Assembly: GCA_026419655.1 (NCBI GenBank)
Contig: JANZZA010000267.1
Coordinates: 1 to 6,043, forward strand
Length of the DNA stretch: 6,043 nucleotides
Direction of reading: 5' to 3'
Source of the DNA: Armatimonadota bacterium
GTDB lineage: Bacteria; Armatimonadota; Zipacnadia; Zipacnadales; FEN-943
Shown here: piece after piece, positions 1 to 4,769 of the stretch
Layout: the number at the start of each line of letters is the position of its first letter
How positions within the stretch are numbered: the stretch's first letter is position 1
Made by a program: the position numbers and the translations under genes
Notes under the pieces: model-generated
Databases searched by the model: none
Told to the model about the DNA's origin: nothing
What the model saw: only the letters and a program-made list of their open reading frames with translations

Positions 1-774
1 GAATTCTGCAGCATGTCGCATGGCGTAGACGCTGAGGCTCACGCCCCCCTTGGCATTCGAAGCACAGCAAGAGTAAAGCAAGGCCACGCCGCCATTAGCC
101 AGCTTCACGCTAGCAGCCACCGCATCTTCGATAGTGTAGCCAGGGATGTCCTTGTTGAACCCTGTGGCTGCAAAGGCCGACACCTGAACAGCCTCGCCGC
201 AGAGGTACCGGAGCAGGTCGGCAGTGTGGGTGACCTGCTCCACGAACTGCCCACCGCTCTTTTCCTTTTGTATCCACCAAAGGCTAATGGGATGGGCAGG
301 ATCCGGTCGCGGCGTCCCACCAATCCAGCCGCCCATGGCCAGCACTGGCGGGGCTTCCTGAAATAGCGCCCTGGCCTGATTGACTCCCTTACGGTAGCGG
401 TTCATGTAAGCGGCAGCCGTAAGTAGGCCTTTCTGGGCGATGGCGTCAGCAATGCGGCGCGCCTGTTGTAGGCTGCGATTGATGGGCTTTTCGACCATGA
501 AGGGCACGCCGGCTTCCACGCAAGCCATCTCAGCCGCGCCGTGGGCGAAGGGCGGAAGGCAGATCCATACCGCATCCAGTTTGACCGTCTCTAACATCTC
601 CGCCGGCGTTTGGAAGACCTTCCCACCCCCAAACTGCTCGGCCCGTTTCTGGGCCCTCTCCATGTCCACGTCACAGAAAGCAACGACCTTAGCAGAAGGT
701 ATTTTGGAGAGCGCTTCCATGTGGGCACCAGCGATGCCCCCACATCCGATGAACCCGATGTTCAGCTTGGCCAC
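1..774 (-). CDS. Gfo/Idh/MocA-family NAD(P)-dependent oxidoreductase, N-terminal 258 residues (partial)
   Basis: The minus-strand frame is open from a GTG at 774-772 to the left edge, so the C-terminus is missing (family members usually have about 330-400 residues). The start begins (M)AKLNIGFIGCGGIAGAH, a Rossmann nucleotide-binding loop (G10-C-G12-G-I-A-G16). The family's EKP motif lies at residues 95-97 (VEKPINRS), with K96 the expected catalytic or cofactor-contacting lysine. GGQFVEQVTHTADLLRYL at 174-191 supplies the active-site histidine (H183) in the 'EQ-x-T-H' form of the usual GGxxxDxGxH pattern. The fold is therefore an N-terminal NAD(P) domain (about 1-120) followed by the start of the alpha/beta substrate domain. 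Purine-rich GGGAGGCGAGG just upstream supports the GTG start. These enzymes oxidise or reduce sugars, inositols and related compounds in the cytoplasm; the substrate cannot be told from sequence. It is downstream of the secreted-protein gene on the same strand, but a 692-nt repeat-filled gap argues against one transcript. Family assignment is secure; specificity is unknown. Confidence 0.93.
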   Translation of the reverse strand, partial: MAKLNIGFIGCGGIAGAHMEALSKIPSAKVVAFCDVDMERAQKRAEQFGGGKVFQTPAEMLETVKLDAVWICLPPFAHGAAEMACVEAGVPFMVEKPINRSLQQARRIADAIAQKGLLTAAAYMNRYRKGVNQARALFQEAPPVLAMGGWIGGTPRPDPAHPISLWWIQKEKSGGQFVEQVTHTADLLRYLCGEAVQVSAFAATGFNKDIPGYTIEDAVAASVKLANGGVALLYSCCASNAKGGVSLSVYAMRHAAEF

Positions 775-840
775 CTCGTGCCTCGCCTCCCTGCCGCGAA
801 GATTGTACTTCCGCCCGCAGCTCGCCACCCAAGCGGCGCC

Positions 841-869
841 ATTCTACTACTTGTTTGCCCCCTTGCGAA
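841..869 (-). promoter_or_regulatory. Candidate promoter for the Gfo/Idh/MocA gene
   Basis: Read on the minus strand, TTCGCA (869-864; 4 of 6 to TTGACA) is followed after exactly 17 nt by TAGAAT (846-841; 5 of 6 to TATAAT). Transcription would start near 834, leaving a leader of about 60 nt before the GTG at 774. The -35 hexamer lies only 8 nt outside the left edge of repeat unit 1. Sequence match only. Confidence 0.4.
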
Positions 870-876
870 GCCCCTT

Positions 877-1075
877 GCAAGCGAAGGGAGCATTCAGTTT
901 GCTCAGGATTTTGTTTCAGGTAGGAAAGGGTAAAGCCCGGAGAATCGTCTTGGTGGTATCTCCAAAACCCGGCGTTGACTCATACGAGGCCACAAAGGTG
1001 TATAAGCTTATGTGTCTCACCTTTTGTCTGGGGGCCCATCGCCCAGGCGCTACAGAAACTTTTGCAACAGTCTCC
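877..1075. repeat. Repeat unit 1 of a dispersed non-coding repeat family
   Basis: The first 70 nt (877-946, beginning GCAAGCGAAGGGAG and containing GTTTCAGG) are closely repeated at 1096-1164. The right part (963-1072) aligns without gaps to the reverse complement of the element at 2301-2422, about 59% identical by hand count. The blocks CACCTTTTGTCT (nearly identical) and TTGCAACAGTC stand out. The unit ends in TTTTGCAACAGTCTCC at 1060-1075. The left end is not sharply defined and no flanking duplication is seen, so this may be a decayed or composite copy. No coding capacity is apparent. Confidence 0.6.
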
Positions 1076-1077
1076 TT

Positions 1078-1122
1078 AGAAAACTGAATGCTCCAGCAAG
1101 CGAAGGGAGTATTCGGCTTTCT
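1078..1122. repeat. Imperfect hairpin at the junction of the two repeat units
   Basis: AAACTGAATGCTCC (1081-1094) can pair with GGAGTATTCGGCTTT (1106-1120) across an 11-nt loop that includes AGCAAGCGAA. It gives about 11 consecutive pairs (some G-U if RNA) and extends outward through AGA/TCT. The left arm is also an exact 14-nt reverse complement of 887-900 in unit 1. There is no T-run after it, so it does not look like an intrinsic terminator; it may be an end structure of the repeat. Confidence 0.5.
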
Positions 1123-1324
1123 CAGATTTCGTTTCAGGGAAGAAAGAGTGAGGCACGGATAATCACGTTGGAGCTGAAAGCCGAAAAAGAGGTGTCCCTG
1201 CGCCGTGTGGCTAGACGCAGCACCAGTAGCGGCGTGGTGGAAGCAAGTCAAGAAGAAGGTATGGTGCGGTGGTGTAAGGTTTCGCAACTCTGCATAAGCC
1301 GACACCGGCTTTTGCAACAGCTCC
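1096..1324. repeat. Repeat unit 2 of the same family
   Basis: The left 69 nt (1096-1164) repeat 877-946 in the same orientation. The right end, ATAAGCCGACACCGGCTTTT then GCAACAG (1294-1320), matches the right end of the element at 2301-2422 (ATAAACCGACACCGCCTTTT then GCAACAG) with two mismatches. The middle, about 1165-1290, differs from unit 1 and holds no recognisable gene. Unit 2 therefore shares its left part with unit 1 and its right end with the MITE-like element, which ties all three together. Confidence 0.6.
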
Positions 1325-1344
1325 CTGATACACAACCCTCTGCC

Positions 1345-1358
1345 CCACCGCGCGGTGG
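1345..1358. repeat. Perfect 14-bp palindrome
   Basis: CCACCGCGCGGTGG is its own reverse complement and lies in the noncoding stretch downstream of the secreted-protein gene. It could be a dimeric-protein binding site or a short hairpin (5-bp stem, GCGC loop). No T-run follows on either strand, and in GC-rich DNA such a palindrome can arise by chance. Confidence 0.3.
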
Positions 1359-1466
1359 ACTCGGCCTATGCCCTTTGCAGCTGGCGCTCATTTGAAGCCG
1401 ATGATAGCAGACGCGCCATTACCTTCCCGGAACTACCTTGAGGCAGCCTGTCCCTCACTCACATAG

Positions 1467-2198
1467 TTACCTGAACATGCGGAAGGCCGAGGTCTCCAGT
1501 CCGGCAGTTTCTGCTAAGGCGCGCGCCGTGGCAACTATTTCGCGCCGCTGGGAGGCGATCTCCGGGGTATCGCCTGGCACGACCTGCCTCAGATACCGGT
1601 CGGCGGCGGCCGCAGAGAGGTTGCTGCGGACGGCCCATACGGCTAGCTGCACAGCCGGCTGGCTCCAAGGATGCATGTCCAGGACCGCTGCCAACCGCAC
1701 AAGCCGCGCGTCTTGTGGCGGCGAGGCCACCAGTACATCTGCTGGCGTCGGCTCGCGCTTGCCATAGTCCATACACACGGCTGGCAGAACTATACGGGCC
1801 ACATCTGTTAGGGCGAGGGCCACGGTGGTGGTGCGCATCCCGTACATGCCCTGACGGCCCTGGGCGCCACGCCCTCCACCACCACGGCCGCGTCCGCCAA
1901 AACCGCCACCATAGTCTCCCCCACCCCACTGCCGCCAGCCGGCATCGTCGAGGGCAGCCACCCGGAACACCGTCCCCGCCGGGATGACCACTTCGGTTGG
2001 CCCCCCGGCTTCACGGCCGATTGTGGCGAGCACAGACGCTGCCCCATTGCCGCGAAACTCAGCCCGGATTACGCCCTCCTGCAGCGCCGTGAACAAGTCC
2101 ATGCTCTGCGCTAAGCACACGGAGCTGCGCACTGCGGTCACTGCCATTGCAACTGCCAGGCCCATCAACCACGCGCGTCGTTTCACCAACTTAATCAC
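1467..2198 (-). CDS. Exported protein of unknown function with central glycine-rich segment
   Basis: The protein has 243 residues and starts at GTG (2198-2196). An in-frame TAA 12 nt upstream rules out a longer form, and AAAGGG about 5 nt before the GTG can serve as ribosome binding site. The N-terminus is a classic Sec signal: KLVKRR, then hydrophobic AWLMGLAVAMAVTAV, with likely cleavage after CLA (A30/Q31). C28 is preceded by SSV rather than a lipobox, so a lipoprotein is unlikely. Residues 31-88 form a compact domain (MDLFTALQEGVIRAEFRGNG, then VVIPAGTVFRVA). Residues 92-120 are a Gly/Arg-rich linker (GGGDYGGGFGGRGRGGGGRG). Residues 121-243 form a second domain containing VLPAVCMDYGKREP (C142), the tract WSQPAVQLAVWAV and a helical C-terminus. 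The two-domain layout is inferred from composition. I do not recognise the family or function. A periplasmic or surface location is the only supported inference. Confidence 0.82.
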   Translation of the reverse strand: MIKLVKRRAWLMGLAVAMAVTAVRSSVCLAQSMDLFTALQEGVIRAEFRGNGAASVLATIGREAGGPTEVVIPAGTVFRVAALDDAGWRQWGGGDYGGGFGGRGRGGGGRGAQGRQGMYGMRTTTVALALTDVARIVLPAVCMDYGKREPTPADVLVASPPQDARLVRLAAVLDMHPWSQPAVQLAVWAVRSNLSAAAADRYLRQVVPGDTPEIASQRREIVATARALAETAGLETSAFRMFR

Positions 2199-2300
2199 CT
2201 CTGCCCTTTATTTCCTTCGACCGGGAGGATGCGACTCCTACTACTGCCGCCTGTGACATCTCCTCTGCAGCCGGGAAATTCATCTCGGCCGCCGCCAAAA

Positions 2301-2422
2301 GAGACTGTTGCAAGACCGCCGCACCGACGTTAGAGAAGTGGGCGTAGACAAAAGGTCAGGCGCACAGCATTGTACACCCTCTTCACTCCGGATAAACCGA
2401 CACCGCCTTTTGCAACAGTCCA
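2301..2422. mobile_element. MITE-like element (about 122 bp) with terminal inverted repeats and flanking direct repeat
   Basis: The left end GAGACTGTTGCAAG (from 2301) and the right end TTTTGCAACAGTCCA (to 2422) carry an exact 11-bp inverted repeat, GACTGTTGCAA (2303-2313 against 2410-2420). CAAAA flanks the element on both sides (2296-2300 and 2423-2427), part of a 7-nt direct repeat CAAAAGA (2296-2302 and 2423-2429), as expected of a target-site duplication. The interior has no gene, so any movement would depend on a transposase elsewhere. Related sequence occurs at 963-1072 (inverted) and 1294-1320 (direct). The ends resemble those known for IS6-family elements such as IS26 (GGCACTGTTGCAAA), but that family usually gives 8-bp duplications, so parentage is uncertain. 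The element ends 23 bp before the guaA -35 box. Confidence 0.62.
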
Positions 2423-2445
2423 CAAAAGAATCCTCGCTCAGGCTG

Positions 2446-2474
2446 TTGACACACTTGCCCACTATTGGTATATT
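2446..2474 (+). promoter_or_regulatory. Sigma-70-type promoter for the guaA-hpt-rho operon
   Basis: TTGACA (2446-2451, perfect -35) and TATATT (2469-2474, 5 of 6 to TATAAT) are separated by exactly 17 nt. The start point would be near 2481, giving a leader of about 145 nt before the guaA ATG. This is the best promoter match noticed in the window and it points into the operon. Confidence 0.72.
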
Positions 2475-2480
2475 CACCGT

Positions 2481-2624
2481 TAGCGATACTCCCATCGCTG
2501 CATTGGTAACACCACCAAGATTGTTCCCGCCCGCAGAGCTTTCCACTCGGCTTAGCTGAAGCGTGCGAGGTGGCCCTGCGGACGTAACAAATCCCCGAGA
2601 CAATCGGGCGCTGCAAGTGACGCC
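2481..2624 (+). other. guaA 5' leader with small hairpins, no recognised riboswitch
   Basis: The predicted leader can form AGCGAT/ATCGCT (2482-2487 with 2494-2499), TTGGT/ACCAA just after it, and CCCGA/TCGGG (2594-2598 with 2604-2608). The last sits 16 nt before the guaA ATG and overlaps the region where a ribosome binding site would lie; no clear AGGAGG-type site is present. I see neither purine nor PRPP/ppGpp riboswitch core motifs. Regulation through this leader is possible but not shown. Confidence 0.3.
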
Positions 2625-4178
2625 ATGCAGCCACAGGCTACCGGCGAAAAAGTCCTGGTCTTGGACTTTGGTGCCCAATACGCACAGCTCATCGTGCGCA
2701 AGGTCCGCGAACAGCGCGTGTACGCCGAGATGAGGCCCTTCAGCACGCCTGTCGAGGAGCTGGCACGCGAGCAGCCACGGGGCATCATCCTTTCCGGCGG
2801 GCCGGCCAGCGTTTATGAGCCGGGCGCGCCGACGGTTGACCCTGCCCTGTTCTCGCTAGGCGTGCCTATCCTCGGCATTTGCTACGGCCACCAGCTCATG
2901 GCACGGCTCCTTGGCGGCACGGTGGAACCAGGCCAGGAGCGCGAGTATGGCCATGCGGAGATCTTCATAGACTGCCACGACCTGCTTTTCCAGGGCCTTG
3001 GAGAGCGCATCAGCGCCTGGATGAGCCACGGCGACCGCGTCGCCCAGGTGCCCAGGGGCTTTACGCCTCTGGCCCATACTCGCCATACGCCCGTCGCTGC
3101 CATGGCCGACCCCGCTCGTCACCTGTACGCCGTCCAGTTCCATCCCGAAGTCCACCACACACCCGACGGCCCAACCATCTTGCGCAACTTCCTGTTCGAC
3201 GCTTGCCGCTGCTCCGGGACCTGGCAGCCGGGTAACTTCATTGAGGACAGCTTGGTTCAACTTAGAGAACGCATCGGCGACGGCCGAGTTCTGTGCGCTC
3301 TTTCCGGCGGTGTAGACTCGGCGGTGACGGCTCTGTTGCTCCAGCGGGCGGTTGGCTCCCAGGTACGCGCTGTGTTCGTGGACCACGGCCTGATGCGCAA
3401 GAACGAGCCCGAGCAAGTCATTGCCACCTTCCGCCGCCTGCTGGGCGATGCTTTCGTGGCCGTTGACGCCAGACGGGAATTCCTTGAAAGATTGCGCGGC
3501 GTCACCGACCCGGAGCAGAAGCGCCGCATCATAGGCGAGACTTTTATCGCAGTTTTCGAGCGGGAAGCGGCGCGGCTCGGCGAGTTTCAGTTCATCGCCC
3601 ACGGCACTTTGTACCCGGATGTTGTCGAAAGCGGCGCCGGTTCTGGTGGCGCGACGGCCCGCATCAAGACCCACCACAACGTTGGCGGCCTGCCGGAAAA
3701 CATGAAACTGGAGAACATCGAGCCGCTGCGCCTTCTTTTTAAAGACGAAGTGCGAGAGATAGGCCGGCAGCTGGGCCTGCCGGCCGAAATCGTAGACCGC
3801 CAGCCCTTCCCCGGCCCCGGCCTGGCCGTACGTATAGTCGGCGAGGTCACGGAGGACAGGCTGGCTATTCTCCGCGAAGCCGACGCCATAGTGCACGAGG
3901 AATTACTCGCAGCCGGCCTGATGCCCTACGTGTCTCAGAGCCTGGCGGTGCTGTTGCCGGTGCAATCCGTGGGCGTCATGGGCGACGGCCGCAGCTACGC
4001 TTATCCGGTGGTAGTCAGGGCAGTCGTCACCGACGACTTCATGACGGCCGACTGGGCAAGATTGCCGCATGAAGTCCTTGCCAGGATTTCGACAAGAATC
4101 GTCAACGAGGTTGGCGGTGTGAATCGCGTCCTGTACGACATCACATCCAAGCCGCCGGCCACCATAGAGTGGGAGTGA
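2625..4178 (+). CDS. guaA: GMP synthase (glutamine-hydrolysing)
   Basis: The protein has 517 residues, against 525 in E. coli, and is complete. It converts XMP, ATP and glutamine to GMP, the last step of de novo guanylate synthesis in the cytosol. Residues 7 to about 190 are a class I glutamine amidotransferase: VLDFGAQYAQLI, the nucleophile C86 in GICYGHQ, and H173/E175 in FHPEVHH complete the triad. Residues from about 200 are the ATP-pyrophosphatase domain with P-loop SGGVDS at 227-232 and THHNVGGLPE further on. The C-terminal dimerisation domain has PFPGPGLAVRIVGEV, GVMGDGRSYAYPV and the hallmark ending YDITSKPPATIEWE. ATG at 2625 is the only good start: the frame runs back to a TAG at 2553 without another usual start codon. 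The Shine-Dalgarno sequence is weak. It is first in the operon; hpt follows after 7 nt. Confidence 0.98.
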   Translation: MQPQATGEKVLVLDFGAQYAQLIVRKVREQRVYAEMRPFSTPVEELAREQPRGIILSGGPASVYEPGAPTVDPALFSLGVPILGICYGHQLMARLLGGTVEPGQEREYGHAEIFIDCHDLLFQGLGERISAWMSHGDRVAQVPRGFTPLAHTRHTPVAAMADPARHLYAVQFHPEVHHTPDGPTILRNFLFDACRCSGTWQPGNFIEDSLVQLRERIGDGRVLCALSGGVDSAVTALLLQRAVGSQVRAVFVDHGLMRKNEPEQVIATFRRLLGDAFVAVDARREFLERLRGVTDPEQKRRIIGETFIAVFEREAARLGEFQFIAHGTLYPDVVESGAGSGGATARIKTHHNVGGLPENMKLENIEPLRLLFKDEVREIGRQLGLPAEIVDRQPFPGPGLAVRIVGEVTEDRLAILREADAIVHEELLAAGLMPYVSQSLAVLLPVQSVGVMGDGRSYAYPVVVRAVVTDDFMTADWARLPHEVLARISTRIVNEVGGVNRVLYDITSKPPATIEWE

Positions 4179-4185
4179 GAGCTGG

Positions 4186-4761
4186 TTGCCAGGTCCTGAC
4201 GTTGCAAACTCCTGGCCGCCACCCGTAAAGAGAATCCTCCTGACGGCGGACCAGATTCAGGAGCGCGTCAGCCAGTTGGCGGCCCAACTGCAACGCGACT
4301 ATGCTGGCCGCCGCCCGCTGCTGGTAGCTGTGTTGCGCGGGTCGGTGGTTTTCCTTAGCGACCTTATCCGCCATCTCAATATGCCTGTTTGCCTTGACTT
4401 TGTTCAGTTGGCGTCCTACGGCGACTCGACGTGCTCTTCTGGGCAGGTAGAAGTTCTCAAGGATTTGGGCACGGACATTGCAGGACAGGACGTAGTGGTA
4501 GTAGAAGACATAGTGGATACTGGGCGCACCCTGGCCTACCTCGTTGAGGAACTCGAACGGCGCGGCGCAGCGTCGGTAAAGGTCTGTGCGCTGCTGGACA
4601 AACCCAGCCGCCGGGAAGTGCCTGTTCGGCTCGACTACGTGGGCTTTGAGGTGCCTGACTGCTTTGTAGTCGGCTACGGCCTCGATTTTGCCGGCCAATA
4701 CCGCAATCTTCCCTATGTTGCCGAGCTAAGCCCGCAGGCTTACGCCCCGCAGGAGGAGTGA
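4186..4761 (+). CDS. hpt: Hypoxanthine (hypoxanthine-guanine) phosphoribosyltransferase
   Basis: The protein has 191 residues and transfers the phosphoribosyl group of PRPP to hypoxanthine (and probably guanine), making IMP/GMP in purine salvage. The PRPP-binding signature VEDIVDTGRTL is clear (E107-D108, then D111-T112-G113-R114-T115). LRGS at 50-53 is the pyrophosphate loop, and DKPSRREVPVRLDYVGFEVPD followed by VGYGLDFAGQYRNLPYV are typical of bacterial Hpt. The start is TTG at 4186: the frame has a TAG at 4165 and no ATG or GTG before the conserved KRILLTADQIQERV, so translation has to begin at this TTG or lose conserved sequence. GGGAG lies 10 nt upstream. The N-terminus is about ten residues longer than common Hpt proteins. 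It lies between guaA and rho with 7- and 8-nt gaps, consistent with one transcript. Confidence 0.95.
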   Translation: MPGPDVANSWPPPVKRILLTADQIQERVSQLAAQLQRDYAGRRPLLVAVLRGSVVFLSDLIRHLNMPVCLDFVQLASYGDSTCSSGQVEVLKDLGTDIAGQDVVVVEDIVDTGRTLAYLVEELERRGAASVKVCALLDKPSRREVPVRLDYVGFEVPDCFVVGYGLDFAGQYRNLPYVAELSPQAYAPQEE

Positions 4762-4769
4762 GGGAACCA

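Larger units (their letters stand above)
775..1466. other. 692-nt intergenic region without a convincing gene; carries repeats
   Basis: It lies between two minus-strand genes. Open frames exist, including one of 139 codons (916-1335, minus), but their products resemble no protein family and the longest runs straight through both repeat units. The content is a candidate promoter next to the left-hand gene, two related repeat units (877-1075 and 1096-1324), a hairpin at 1078-1122, and a 14-bp palindrome at 1345-1358. Positions 1359-1466 show nothing I recognise; no hairpin plus T-run terminator is evident after the secreted-protein stop codon. Confidence 0.6.
2199..2624. other. 426-nt divergent intergenic region between the secreted-protein gene and guaA
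   Basis: It contains the MITE-like element (2301-2422), the guaA promoter (2446-2474) and the guaA leader. The roughly 100 nt nearest the minus-strand gene (2199-2300) should carry its promoter, but I see no good pair of -35/-10 hexamers there. No open frame in this region looks coding. Confidence 0.6.

Noticed and set aside
174..191. Possible catalytic defect in the Gfo/Idh/MocA protein (residues EQVTH instead of DxGxH; numbers here are residues)
   Set aside because: As I recall, the EQ-x-T-H form is a known subgroup pattern in this family, and both K96 and H183 are kept, so nothing suggests inactivity.
440..1087. 215-codon plus-strand frame
   Set aside because: It is mostly antisense to the Gfo/Idh/MocA gene, then runs into repeat unit 1; the product is low-complexity and unlike any known protein.
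916..1335. 139-codon minus-strand frame between the two minus-strand genes
   Set aside because: It spans both repeat units, lacks any family resemblance, and related repeat sequence at 2301-2422 contains stops when read in the corresponding frame, so the conservation is at DNA rather than protein level.
1345..1358. Intrinsic terminator for the secreted-protein gene
   Set aside because: The palindrome is short, lies over 100 nt beyond the stop codon and has no T-run on the transcribed side.
2301..2422. Complete IS6/IS26-type insertion sequence, suggested by the CTGTTGCAA ends
   Set aside because: No transposase frame fits in 122 bp, and the apparent duplication is 5-7 bp instead of 8. Only a non-autonomous, possibly unrelated element is supported.
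2567..2581. GAGGTGGCCCTGCGG resembles the T-box core (AGGGTGGNACCGCG)
   Set aside because: Several core positions differ, no specifier stem or terminator/antiterminator is visible, and guaA is not an expected T-box target.
2856..3896. 346-codon open frame on the minus strand inside guaA
   Set aside because: It is antisense to a complete, motif-perfect GMP synthase. Long opposite-strand frames are common in GC-rich genes, and its product resembles no family.
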